DNA of 19,787 bases, from the NCBI GenBank assembly GCA_900546575.1, contig URDM01000054.1, positions 1 through 19,787 on the forward strand, given 5' to 3'. Under the pieces are notes generated by a model. The model made no database searches. It saw nothing but the letters and a program-made list of their open reading frames with translations, and was not told the origin of the DNA. Both the position numbers and the translations under genes were made by a program. Shown here in pieces: positions 7,094 through 14,031 of this stretch. Each line of letters starts with the position of its first letter. Positions within the stretch are counted from its first letter, which is position 1. Origin of the DNA: an uncultured Prevotella sp. GTDB lineage: Bacteria; Bacteroidota; Bacteroidia; Bacteroidales; Bacteroidaceae.

Positions 7094-7539
7094 TGTGGGA
7101 TGTTCTTATTGTCGGTTGCCGACAGCTTCTCGACGAGTCGTGTGAGCAGATTGGCCATGCGCTTCATCACTTCGGCTGTGGGCAGAAGTCGGTCGGATGT
7201 CCAGATGAAGCAGAGCGAAACTGTCTTGTCGCCAGTTTCGGCGAGATGGCTGGCAAGGATGTGCTTGTTGAGACGGTAGGCCTCGCGCACCTGACGCTTG
7301 ACGTAGTTGCGCTTGACGGCGCGCTTGAAGTAGCGCTTGGGCACGCTCACCATCATCTGCGCCATTGGCTGGTGTGCTTTGGCGGGCAGGGGGTCTGCCT
7401 GACGAGTGTCGGCCATGTACACCATGCGCAGCGGTGCGGCTGTCATTGCCTTCGATCCGCCTCCGCGGAAGAGGCGGTCAATCTGCTTCTTGCTGTTGAT
7501 GCGCTCCGACTGTGGGAGGCTGTATGTTGATGTTGTCAT
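7090..7539 (-). CDS. rnpA: Ribonuclease P protein component
   Basis: This basic protein subunit binds the RNase P RNA and helps mature tRNA 5' ends. The RNR motif is clear at KRAVKRNYVKRQVREAYR (72-89), preceded by the MVSVPKRYFKRAVKR strand. The N-terminal region has the usual SLPQSERINSKKQIDRLF, the F-rich cleft that contacts pre-tRNA leaders. At 149 residues it is slightly longer than the common ~120, with a ~20-residue insert around 40-60 and a polar tail. rpmH is not beside it; instead hemD lies upstream, the arrangement I associate with Bacteroidota. It overlaps yidD by 4 bp. Confidence 0.95.
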   Translation of the reverse strand: MTTSTYSLPQSERINSKKQIDRLFRGGGSKAMTAAPLRMVYMADTRQADPLPAKAHQPMAQMMVSVPKRYFKRAVKRNYVKRQVREAYRLNKHILASHLAETGDKTVSLCFIWTSDRLLPTAEVMKRMANLLTRLVEKLSATDNKNIPQ

Positions 7540-7607
7540 GTTGTAACGGTGTTGTGTCGTGATGCTTATTGTATGGTGAACACCACCTCACCACCTCAAC
7601 ATCCCAA

Positions 7608-8354
7608 CTACTTGTTGTTCTCCAGATAGTACTGCAGCGCTCCAGTCATCGAAGGGTGCTCCTTGGTTGGCGCTTCGAGATCGAGTCGGTAGCCGGCATC
7701 GGTCACGGCCTTGGCTGTAGCGGGTCCGAATGTGGCGATGCGAACGTCGCCCTGAGTGAATTCAGGGAAGTTCTTGGTGAACGCCTTGATGCCTGAAGGG
7801 CTAAAGAATACGAGCATGTCGCAGTCGAACGACTTGGCTTCCTCTTCGGTGAAGTCGTTGCTCACGGTGCGGTACATCACGCATTCCTTGTGGTGGAGCT
7901 TCTTGGCGTCGAGCAGGCGTTCGATGTCGTCGTTGTGTACGGAGCTGAGCGGCACGAGATACTTCTCGGTCTTGTGCTTCACCATTGTTGGTATGAGCGA
8001 GTCGATCTTGCCGGTTGTACCGAAGAACACCTTGCGCTTGCGATACTGCACGTATTTCTGTATGTACAGTGCGATGGTCTCGGTAACACAGAAGTACTTC
8101 ATGTCCTCGGGGATTGTGATGCGCATCTCCTTGGCGAGGTTGAAGTAGTTGTCGATGGCGTGACGCGATGTGAAGACAACGGCTGTGAAGTCCAGCAGGC
8201 TGATCTTCTGCTGGCGGAATTCTTTGGGACTCAATCCCTCGACCTTGATGAACGGGCGGAACACGAGTTCTACGCCAAAGTCCTTGGCGATATCGAAGTA
8301 GGGTGATTTCTCGCTTGACGGTTCGGGCTGGGATATCAGAATCTTCTTAATCAT
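7608..8354 (-). CDS. hemD: Uroporphyrinogen-III synthase
   Basis: HemD closes hydroxymethylbilane with inversion of ring D to give uroporphyrinogen III, on the way to haem and other tetrapyrroles. The family is poorly conserved. The call rests on the N-terminal KKILISQPEP, the PFIKVEGLSPKEFR segment, the DFTAVVFTSRHAIDNYF strand-helix (about 56-72), the second-domain DMLVFFSPSGIKAFTKNFPE (about 179-198), and the VRIATFGPATAKAVTDAGYR stretch (about 204-223). The ~248-residue length is usual. It lies between the DUF4271 gene and rnpA, a conserved Bacteroidota order, with 68 bp to rnpA and 93 bp to DUF4271. No promoter was recognised in either gap. Confidence 0.85.
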   Translation of the reverse strand: MIKKILISQPEPSSEKSPYFDIAKDFGVELVFRPFIKVEGLSPKEFRQQKISLLDFTAVVFTSRHAIDNYFNLAKEMRITIPEDMKYFCVTETIALYIQKYVQYRKRKVFFGTTGKIDSLIPTMVKHKTEKYLVPLSSVHNDDIERLLDAKKLHHKECVMYRTVSNDFTEEEAKSFDCDMLVFFSPSGIKAFTKNFPEFTQGDVRIATFGPATAKAVTDAGYRLDLEAPTKEHPSMTGALQYYLENNK

Positions 8355-8447
8355 TTCTCTTTGTATATGTAAGTATGTCGTGATTGTTCGTAAATGGCGT
8401 TATGCCTTCGGGGTGAGGGGTGAAGGGCTTGTCTGGCAGGAGTATTG

Positions 8448-9488
8448 TCAGTAATCCACCTTCAGGTTTGCCGTTGTTAGCATCAGTGCTCCGATGAGCA
8501 TGGCGAGGGGCATCAGTTCAAGTGTGCAAAAGTACAAAAAAATTTGCAGAGAATGGCCTCCGTTTCTGAAAAAGATGAGATATGACTTGTAAAGCGCCAG
8601 CAATTTGAATATGCCGAGCACTATGGCGGTGCTGACGAGTGTCGTTTGTACGGACAGTTCGAAGTAGGCGCGCAGCATTACTATAGGGAACAGACACACG
8701 CCCTCCATTGCAAGCAGGAAGAGGAACGACTTCATCCATAGGTCGTTGCTGCGCCGGTCGAAGAACACCCACCCCGTAACGCTGTATGCCACCGCCTTGA
8801 CCAGTGTGTAGACGATTATGATGGCTGCGAACACGCCTATGACCTGATATTGGTCGATAATGAACGTGTCGGTGATGTTGCGCTGTACGTAGAAGAAGAA
8901 TATGAGTGCCAACAACAGACTGCTTTGCAGCACGAGGAAGAACTGGAAGCGCAGTTCGCCTGATGTCTCGCTGATGGATGTCATCTTCTCGTTGTGGGGC
9001 GGACGGAAGAAGTCTTTGGCCTGGCGCAGTATGAATCCTTTGGACTTGGCGTAGGCTATGAGGGCGAGCACGAAGCATCCGAGCAGCAGAAGCGTTATGA
9101 CGTTGTCGCGTGCTATGCCGTAGGGTACGGGGTCGCCAGCCACTCCGAGTCGTCCGCCGAAGAGTTCGGGATGGAAGAAGGGCTTGCCGGTGAAGTACGA
9201 CTCGCGGTAGTACTTGGGCATGTTCACGTCGCGCCACGACTTGCCCTTGCTGTGTCCGGGCAGATGCAGCGTGTCGGGCTGCTGGCTCCATGTTATCTCC
9301 GAGGGCTTGATATTGGCCTGAATGGCGGAGTCTTGCTGTTCGGGCGTAGCGTTGCGCGGCAGCCACGAGAGCACCTGTGCGGGCGTAGGCTGAAAGTGCT
9401 GGCGCTGCTGTGTAGCGGCTACGGGCTGTCCGTCCTCGCCGAGCACTATCTCCTCTACGTGTATGGAGTCAGAAGCTGTGTGAATCAT
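8448..9488 (-). CDS. DUF4271 family multi-spanning membrane protein
   Basis: The first ~125 residues are soluble, polar and proline/glutamine-rich with no signal peptide. Six hydrophobic segments follow at about 129-147, 183-201, 214-236, 253-273, 282-303 and 313-338. There are basic loops between them (RQAKDFFRPPHNEK at 155-168; FDRRSNDLW at 243-251). This layout, the ~346-residue length and the position beside hemD fit DUF4271, a Bacteroidota family of unknown function. No catalytic motif is visible. It follows metK by 64 bp, with a GC-rich hairpin in the gap. The neighbour association with hemD may be co-transcription only. Confidence 0.75.
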   Translation of the reverse strand: MIHTASDSIHVEEIVLGEDGQPVAATQQRQHFQPTPAQVLSWLPRNATPEQQDSAIQANIKPSEITWSQQPDTLHLPGHSKGKSWRDVNMPKYYRESYFTGKPFFHPELFGGRLGVAGDPVPYGIARDNVITLLLLGCFVLALIAYAKSKGFILRQAKDFFRPPHNEKMTSISETSGELRFQFFLVLQSSLLLALIFFFYVQRNITDTFIIDQYQVIGVFAAIIIVYTLVKAVAYSVTGWVFFDRRSNDLWMKSFLFLLAMEGVCLFPIVMLRAYFELSVQTTLVSTAIVLGIFKLLALYKSYLIFFRNGGHSLQIFLYFCTLELMPLAMLIGALMLTTANLKVDY

Positions 9489-9516
9489 TTATTTGTGGAT
9501 TGGTTGGTATATGTTT

Positions 9517-9544
9517 GCCGGGCATGCCTTATGGCACACCCGGC
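9517..9544 (-). other. GC-rich hairpin between metK and the DUF4271 gene
   Basis: GCCGGG (9517-9522) pairs with CCCGGC (9539-9544), and inner GCC/GGC bases can also pair around TTAT. It begins 9 bp after the metK stop and ends 28 bp before the next ATG. No T run follows on either strand, so it is a weak terminator at best, or a transcript-end or processing structure. Confidence 0.45.
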
Positions 9545-9552
9545 TTGAAGTG

Positions 9553-10812
9553 TTACAGTCCGAATTCCTTCTTGATGTCGTCGACGCGGTCGAGCTTCTC
9601 CCATGTGAAGAGCTCGAGCTTCATCACCTTGGTCTCGTGGTAGCGCGAGGTGAATGTCTTCTCGACAATCTCGTTCTTGCGTCCCATGTGTCCGTAGGCT
9701 GCTGTCTCGCGATAGATGGGCTGGCGCAGCTTAAGTGTGCGCTCGATTGCCTTCGGACGGAGGTCGAAGAGCTTGCTTATCTTCTGCGCTATCTCGGCGT
9801 CGCTCATCTGCACTCGTGAGCGTCCGTAGGTGTTGACGTAGATGTTGACGGGCTCGGCTACACCGATGGCGTAGCTCACCTGCACGAGCATTTCGTCGGC
9901 TACGCCTGCCGCTACCATGTTCTTGGCTATGTGGCGTGCGGCGTATGCTGCCGAGCGGTCTACCTTAGAGGGGTCCTTGCCCGAGAACGCTCCGCCTCCG
10001 TGTGCGCCCTTGCCGCCGTATGTGTCGACGATGATCTTGCGTCCGGTCAGTCCGGTGTCGCCGTGAGGTCCGCCTATTACGAACTTGCCTGTGGGGTTGA
10101 CGAAGTACTTGATGTCGTCGCCGAAGAGCGAGAGTACCTTCTCGCTGTGTATCTCGGCCTTAACGCGCGGCATGAGAATGTTGAGCACGTCGTCCTTGAT
10201 CTTGGCGAGCATGCGCTCGTCGTCGGTGTCAAACTCGTCGTGCTGGGTGCTCACTACGATGGTGTCGATGCGCTGGGGGATGCCTTCTTCAGAATATTCC
10301 ACAGTGACCTGGCTCTTTGAGTCGGGGCGCAGATAGGTCATCTGCTTGCCCTCCTTGCGTATGTCGGCAAGCACGCGCATGATGAGCTGTGCAAGGTCGA
10401 GCGTCACGGGCATATAGTTCTCGGTCTCGTTGGTGGCATAACCGAACATCATGCCCTGGTCGCCGGCTCCCTGCTCTTCCTCCTCGGCACGGCTTACGCC
10501 ACGGTTGATGTCGTCGCTCTGCTCGTGTATGGCAGTGAGCACGCCGCAGGAATTGCCGTCGAACTGATAGTCTGACTTGTTGTAGCCAATCTGGTTGATG
10601 GTCTTGCGTGCGATGGTCTGCAGGTCGATGTAGGCATCTGAGCGCACCTCGCCCATGATTACTACCTGGCCTGTAGTGACGAACGACTCGATGGCGCAGT
10701 GTGCATTCGCGTCGTAGGCGAGAAACTGGTCAACAAGAGCGTCTGAAATCTGGTCGGCCACTTTGTCGGGATGGCCCTCTGAAACTGATTCTGATGAAAA
10801 AAGATAATTCAT
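9553..10812 (-). CDS. metK: S-adenosylmethionine synthase
   Basis: MetK makes SAM from methionine and ATP in the cytoplasm. The protein begins MNYLFSSESVSEGHPDKVAD. GHPDK (13-17) binds ATP and metal, GAGDQGMMFGY (115-125) is the first family signature and GGGAFSGKDPSKVDRS (272-287) the second. I chose the ATG at 10812. A TTG three codons upstream (10821) also opens the frame but adds only MEK, and the ATG gives the normal family start. Length is 419 residues, slightly above the ~390 usual, as in other Bacteroidota. The leader is about 165 nt and contains a probable SAM-II riboswitch, which would make the gene feedback-controlled by its product. Confidence 0.98.
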   Translation of the reverse strand: MNYLFSSESVSEGHPDKVADQISDALVDQFLAYDANAHCAIESFVTTGQVVIMGEVRSDAYIDLQTIARKTINQIGYNKSDYQFDGNSCGVLTAIHEQSDDINRGVSRAEEEEQGAGDQGMMFGYATNETENYMPVTLDLAQLIMRVLADIRKEGKQMTYLRPDSKSQVTVEYSEEGIPQRIDTIVVSTQHDEFDTDDERMLAKIKDDVLNILMPRVKAEIHSEKVLSLFGDDIKYFVNPTGKFVIGGPHGDTGLTGRKIIVDTYGGKGAHGGGAFSGKDPSKVDRSAAYAARHIAKNMVAAGVADEMLVQVSYAIGVAEPVNIYVNTYGRSRVQMSDAEIAQKISKLFDLRPKAIERTLKLRQPIYRETAAYGHMGRKNEIVEKTFTSRYHETKVMKLELFTWEKLDRVDDIKKEFGL

Positions 10813-10845
10813 TTTTTCCAAATTTTAAAATTAAAAAATTAGTGG

Positions 10846-10908
10846 AAAAACACCAATTACCGCTATCCAACCTGTTCTGTCTGTGCGCACTGGCGCATAG
10901 TTGGAGTG
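10846..10908 (-). promoter_or_regulatory. Candidate expression platform of the metK leader
   Basis: Below the aptamer the minus-strand RNA holds a stable hairpin TGCGC-CAGT-GCGCA (10884-10897). It lies inside competing pairings of the same CCAAC (10904-10900): either with GTTGG (10871-10867) or with TTGG (10856-10853), the latter directly followed by TTTTT (10850-10846). Two mutually exclusive folds, one ending in a T run, could act as antiterminator and terminator. This is a hand fold with a short T run, so it is tentative. Confidence 0.35.
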
Positions 10909-10961
10909 TGCAGTTTTAGCATTTTTTAGTGTGGTTGCAAGCAGCCAAATTCTTCCACAGA
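10908..10961 (-). ncRNA. Probable SAM-II class riboswitch aptamer upstream of metK
   Basis: Read on the minus strand, P1 is TGTGG (10959-10955) with CCACA (10934-10930). The loop contains GAATTTGG and ends TTGCAA directly against the 3' side of P1. After a short A-rich link comes GCTAAAA (10920-10914). In the solved SAM-II RNA as I remember it, P1 is also 5 bp, the loop holds GAUUUA and ends UUGCAA against P1, and an A-rich link leads to GCUAAA, whose U-A-A-A and paired C contact SAM. Here the GC of TTGCAA can pair with the GC of GCTAAA (G10938-C10919, C10937-G10920), giving the pseudoknot. An outer P2 pairing is weaker. Position in a metK leader strongly supports the call. Confidence 0.7.
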
Positions 10962-10985
10962 GTTATACGTTTATCAAATCGGGTG

Positions 10986-11018
10986 CAAAGGTACTGCTTT
11001 ATTTTGAGATAACGCAAT
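10986..11018 (-). promoter_or_regulatory. Promoter of metK (ATTG-N21-TACCTTTG)
   Basis: TACCTTTG (10993-10986) matches the Bacteroidota -7 box, and TTG (11017-11015) lies 21 bp upstream in the -33 position, as ATTG instead of TTTG. The predicted start near 10979 puts the SAM-II-like aptamer about 20 nt into the transcript and leaves a leader of about 165 nt before metK. Confidence 0.7.
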
Positions 11019-11095
11019 ATTTCCTGTTAAATAACTGAACTTCTTGACTACTTTCGATTGCGAAACTTCAGTTAAACAAGAATCGGCATGCTTTC

Positions 11096-11205
11096 CAAAA
11101 GGACTCCTTTTGCCTCTCAAAAGGACTACATTTGCCTGCTAAAAGGACTCCTTTTGGAGTGCAAAAGGACTACATTTGAAATGCAAAAGGACTACATTTT
11201 CCGGA
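11096..11205. repeat. Five-unit array of 22-bp repeats upstream of the metK promoter
   Basis: Units start at 11096, 11118, 11140, 11162 and 11184, an exact 22-bp period. Each contains AAAAGGACT followed by CCTTTTG or ACATTTG/ACATTTT, then 4-6 variable bases. Units 1 and 3 are palindromic (AAAAGGA-C-TCCTTTT); the others are degenerate. The array sits between the murI terminator (11211-11273) and the metK promoter (10986-11018). No ORF crosses it. The rest of the 10813-11278 gap is accounted for by the metK leader and promoter, with nothing recognised in 11019-11095. Confidence 0.85.
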
Positions 11206-11210
11206 TGAGC

Positions 11211-11273
11211 AAAAAAAAATGCCCTGCAAAGGCTAAAGCATAGATTGACAAATGCTTTTGCCTTTGCAGGGCA
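11211..11273 (-). terminator. Strong terminator after murI
   Basis: A perfect 14-bp stem TGCCCTGCAAAGGC (11273-11260 with 11233-11220), extended by AAGCAT/ATGCTT, is followed on the minus strand by nine T (11219-11211). It begins 6 bp after the murI stop and should close the whole envelope operon. Confidence 0.95.
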
Positions 11274-11278
11274 ATGGA

Positions 11279-12121
11279 CTATTCCGTCAGGTCGACATGA
11301 TTGACTGTTACGTCCTCATGCAGGAATATGCGGGCTGTCTCGCTGAATCGTTCTTCGCTCTCGGTGGTGAGATAGCGGCACGTTCCGCCTTGCGTAATGT
11401 TGCGCTCCATTTCGGGGTGACGCTTCAGATAATCTGCCAAAGAGTTCGCCACGTAGGTGCCTTGCGACATGATGCGTACGCCTTTGGGCACATTCTTCAC
11501 TACCGAACTCATCAGCAAAGGATAGTGGGTGCAGCCGAGAATGATGGTGTCGATGAGCGGATCCTTGCGCATGAGCTGGTCGATGCGCTTCTTTACGAAG
11601 TAGTCGGCACCGGGCGAGTCGGCCTCACCAGCCTCTACTATGGCTGCCCAAAGCGGACATGCCACGCCCGAGACGTGTATGTCGGGAAACAGCTTGCGTA
11701 TCTCCATCGAGTACGACTGGCTCTTGATGGTGCCCTCGGTGGCAAGCACGCCGACGTGGCGCGACTCGGTCAGATTGCCTATCGTCTCTGCCGTTGGGCG
11801 AATTATGCCCAGTACGCGGCGCGAAGGGTCGAGCACGGGCAGGTCGCGCTGCTGTATGGTGCGCAGAGCCTTTGCCGATGCGGTGTTGCATCCGAGTATC
11901 ACGAGATGGCAACCCATTGCGAACAGCTTGAGCACGGCCTGCCGTGTGAACTGGTAGACCACCTCAAACGAGCGCGAACCATAGGGCGCGCGGGCGTTGT
12001 CGCCAAGATACATGTAGTCGTATTGCGGCAGAAGCTGGCGTATGCCGTGCAGCACGGTCAGTCCGCCGTAGCCCGAATCGAACACGCCGATGGGGCCTGG
12101 TTGTTGCGGAAAGTTCATCAT
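11279..12121 (-). CDS. murI: Glutamate racemase
   Basis: MurI interconverts L- and D-glutamate in the cytoplasm and supplies D-Glu for peptidoglycan. The two catalytic cysteines are present in their motifs: GCNTASA (C78) and GCTHYPL (C197). The N-terminal GVFDSGYGGLTV (12-23) and YLGDNARAPYG (38-48) complete the active site. Length 280 is usual. Start could be M1 or M2 (12121 or 12118); both are equivalent for function. The gene begins 4 bp after the third ompH stop, so the two are surely co-transcribed. A strong terminator follows. Confidence 0.97.
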   Translation of the reverse strand: MMNFPQQPGPIGVFDSGYGGLTVLHGIRQLLPQYDYMYLGDNARAPYGSRSFEVVYQFTRQAVLKLFAMGCHLVILGCNTASAKALRTIQQRDLPVLDPSRRVLGIIRPTAETIGNLTESRHVGVLATEGTIKSQSYSMEIRKLFPDIHVSGVACPLWAAIVEAGEADSPGADYFVKKRIDQLMRKDPLIDTIILGCTHYPLLMSSVVKNVPKGVRIMSQGTYVANSLADYLKRHPEMERNITQGGTCRYLTTESEERFSETARIFLHEDVTVNHVDLTE

Positions 12122-12125
12122 ACGG

Positions 12126-12629
12126 CTATTTGTTTAATTCGGCTCTGATTGCCTCGGTGGCGTCCTCGCCCATCTCGGGGTTGATGTACGGGCAGGCGTC
12201 GCCGTCGGTGTTGAGTATGAAGGCATAACCCTGCTGTGCTCCTACCTTTGCCACAGCCTCATTGAGCTTGAGCTTGACGGGAGCAAGGGGGTCGGTCTCA
12301 GCCTGCTTGAGCAGTCGCTGTGCCTCCTGCTTGAAGGCTACGTTCTTCTCCATCATTTCCTGTATCTCGGTCTGACGCTTGCGAAGGATTGCCGGAACGA
12401 GGTCGCGTTGCTCGTCGAGAAACTCCTCATACTTGGCATTGAACTCCTGTTCAGAGCGTTTCATCTCGCTCTCGTACTTCTGGCGCAGGTCGTCGATACT
12501 GCGTTGCGCCATGAGATATTCGGGCATCGACTTCAGTAGGGTGCTGTAACTGCAAACACCGAACCGTATCTGCGCACTCGCCAGCAACGGAAGGGCAAGC
12601 ACGAAGAGTAGTAAGAATAATTTCTTCAT
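12126..12629 (-). CDS. OmpH/Skp family periplasmic chaperone, copy nearest murI
   Basis: This 167-residue protein has a signal peptide (residues 1-19, KKLFLLLFVLALPLLASA followed by Q) and the OmpH start RFGVCSYSTLLKSMPEY. A long charged helix (about 40-115), the Skp tentacle that should form a coiled coil, follows. It ends with the family core strand QQGYAFILNTDGDACPYINPEMG. Skp-type proteins bind unfolded outer-membrane proteins in the periplasm and pass them to BamA. It differs from its two upstream paralogues in the helix and in a cysteine near the C-terminus. A terminator (12702-12741) lies between it and the next ompH, so it may be expressed at a lower level than they are. Confidence 0.9.
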   Translation of the reverse strand: MKKLFLLLFVLALPLLASAQIRFGVCSYSTLLKSMPEYLMAQRSIDDLRQKYESEMKRSEQEFNAKYEEFLDEQRDLVPAILRKRQTEIQEMMEKNVAFKQEAQRLLKQAETDPLAPVKLKLNEAVAKVGAQQGYAFILNTDGDACPYINPEMGEDATEAIRAELNK

Positions 12630-12701
12630 AAATGTTGTCGCTTTTGGGATTCTTGGAATAAATGGAGTAGCCGTCTCCTCACTCTGTATTTGGCTTGAAA
12701 G

Positions 12702-12741
12702 AAAAAAGGAGGCTGCGGCTTATAAGCCATAGCCTCCTTTT
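12702..12741 (-). terminator. Terminator inside the ompH-murI cluster
   Basis: AAAAGGAGGCT (12741-12731) pairs with AGCCTCCTTTT (12714-12704), continued by GGCTT/AAGCC around TA, and is followed on the minus strand by a T run (complement of 12707-12702). It falls in the 137-bp gap between two ompH genes and would terminate or attenuate transcription before the last ompH and murI. I did not recognise a promoter downstream of it. Confidence 0.85.
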
Positions 12742-12766
12742 GTATTGTATTTGCTTATAGTGTCAA

Positions 12767-13279
12767 TTACTTCTTGGCAGCGGCCGGCTTGTTGAGCTGT
12801 GCCTTCACCTCGGCAGTAACATCCTTGCTCAGAGTGTCGCTGATGTAAGGTATGCCTGATGTGATGTCCATGATGTAAACATATCCGCCAGCCTTACCTA
12901 CAGCCTTGATAGCCTCAACGAGCTTGTTGGTGATAGGGCTGATCTTCTCCTGCTGGAGCTTGGCGAGAGCCTGCTGGTTGTCCTGGGCAGTCTGCTGTAT
13001 CTTCTGATACATCTGCTGGAGGCTTTCCTCAGTCTCCTTCTTCTTGGTCTCGTTCATTGTCGAGGCGTTCTTGTCGTAGTCCTGGGCCTTGCGCTGGAGC
13101 TCGTCCTGCATAGCCTTGAGGTCGTTGTCGTACTGCTTGGCAGCGGCTTCCACCTCGCCACGAGCCTTGATGAACTCAGGCATTGACTGCATAATGTCCT
13201 GGGCGTTAACGTGTCCGAATTTCTGTGCGAATGTTGCCAATGGCATGCACAACATAAGCATTAAGATAAGCTTTTTCAT
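12767..13279 (-). CDS. OmpH/Skp family periplasmic chaperone, middle copy
   Basis: This 170-residue protein starts with a signal peptide (KKLILMLMLCMPLATFA, cleavage near residue 18) and the OmpH motif KFGHVNAQDIMQSMPEF. A long Lys/Glu/Gln-rich helix spans about 40-125. The core strand GGYVYIMDITSGIPYIS follows, and the tail ends KPAAAKK. This order is that of Skp, a jellyfish-shaped trimer that holds outer-membrane proteins in the periplasm. It sits between two paralogues downstream of bamA, with 168 bp of AT-rich sequence before it and a terminator after it. Confidence 0.92.
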   Translation of the reverse strand: MKKLILMLMLCMPLATFAQKFGHVNAQDIMQSMPEFIKARGEVEAAAKQYDNDLKAMQDELQRKAQDYDKNASTMNETKKKETEESLQQMYQKIQQTAQDNQQALAKLQQEKISPITNKLVEAIKAVGKAGGYVYIMDITSGIPYISDTLSKDVTAEVKAQLNKPAAAKK

Positions 13280-13447
13280 TTTCTTATTTTTTTTGTTATT
13301 AATTATTTTCTAAACTCTATGAATGAATTTTAAAATTGCAATTTTATAATTCCTTATCAGCTAAGCCGAACAACTCAAAATTGAACAATTCAAAATCGCA
13401 GGCAAAGCCGAGAACAATTCAAAATTCAAAATTCCTAATTCCTAATT

Positions 13448-13960
13448 CTACATTCCGTAGCCGAGCTTCTGCAGCACTTCGTTGCTGATGTCAATCTTGG
13501 GCGAGCCGAATATTATGCCCGAGTCGGAGGCACGGTCGAGCACGAGCGAGTAGCCGCGCAGCTCGGAGATTTCCTTGACAGCGGTGTATATCTCCTCCTG
13601 AATGGGCGACATGAGGCTCTCGCGCTTCTTGAACAGCTCGCCTTCCGGACCGAAGTACTTGCGCTTAAGTTCGCTTGCCTCTTTCTCCTTCTTCATTATC
13701 GCCTCCTGGCGATCCTTCTTCTGCTCAGCCGAGAGGAACACCATCTCGTTCTGGTAGTTCTTGTATAGTGTTGAAGCCTCAGTGTTGAGCGCCTCAACTT
13801 CGGCCTGCCATTTCTTCGAAACCTGGTTGAGCTGTTCGTTGGCACGCTCGTAGGCAGGAATGTTCTTCAGAATATATTCCATGTCAAGCAGCGCAAACTT
13901 CTGCGCGCTTGCCGTCAATGCCGTTATGGCAAAGAGACAGATGAATAGCAATTTCCTCAT
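13448..13960 (-). CDS. OmpH/Skp family periplasmic chaperone, copy next to bamA
   Basis: I start this gene at the ATG at 13960 (MRKLLFICLFAITALTASAQ), because that places a clean signal peptide at the N-terminus. An ATG 30 bp upstream would put ten polar residues ahead of it. The mature part opens KFALLDMEYILKNIPAYE, and the charged helix runs about 40-115 with FGPEGELFKKRE inside it. The core strand RGYSLVLDRASDSGIIFGSP and a short tail follow. It is 170 residues long. It is the first chaperone gene after bamA (67 bp), consistent with a joint role in outer-membrane protein assembly. The helix sequence diverges strongly from the other two copies. Confidence 0.92.
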   Translation of the reverse strand: MRKLLFICLFAITALTASAQKFALLDMEYILKNIPAYERANEQLNQVSKKWQAEVEALNTEASTLYKNYQNEMVFLSAEQKKDRQEAIMKKEKEASELKRKYFGPEGELFKKRESLMSPIQEEIYTAVKEISELRGYSLVLDRASDSGIIFGSPKIDISNEVLQKLGYGM

Positions 13961-14006
13961 AGTTGTATTTCTAATTAAAGATTTCGACATTCTAAATCCA
14001 ACATTC

Positions 14007-14031
14007 CTAATTCCGGACTAACCGGAATTAG
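14007..14031. other. Perfect hairpin across the bamA stop codon
   Basis: CTAATTCCGG (14007-14016) and CCGGAATTAG (14022-14031) are a perfect 10-bp inverted repeat with a 5-nt loop that includes the bamA TAA (14030-14028). No T run follows on the minus strand, so it is more likely a processing or attenuation structure than a terminator. Confidence 0.5.

Noticed and set aside
8518..9366. A 282-codon minus-strand frame inside the DUF4271 gene
   Set aside because: It is the alternate frame of a membrane-protein gene and gives an Arg/His-rich product with no family features.
10813..10821. TTG start for metK
   Set aside because: The ATG nine bases downstream gives the normal MetK N-terminus; the TTG adds three residues with no support.
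11096..11205. CRISPR array
   Set aside because: Total period is only 22 bp, the spacers would be 4-6 bp, and there are no cas genes nearby.
11252..12148. A 298-codon + strand open frame opposite murI
   Set aside because: It overlaps murI end to end; MurI has both catalytic cysteine motifs, while this frame has no domain signature.
13961..13990. Upstream ATG for the ompH copy next to bamA
   Set aside because: It would place ten polar residues ahead of a normal signal peptide.
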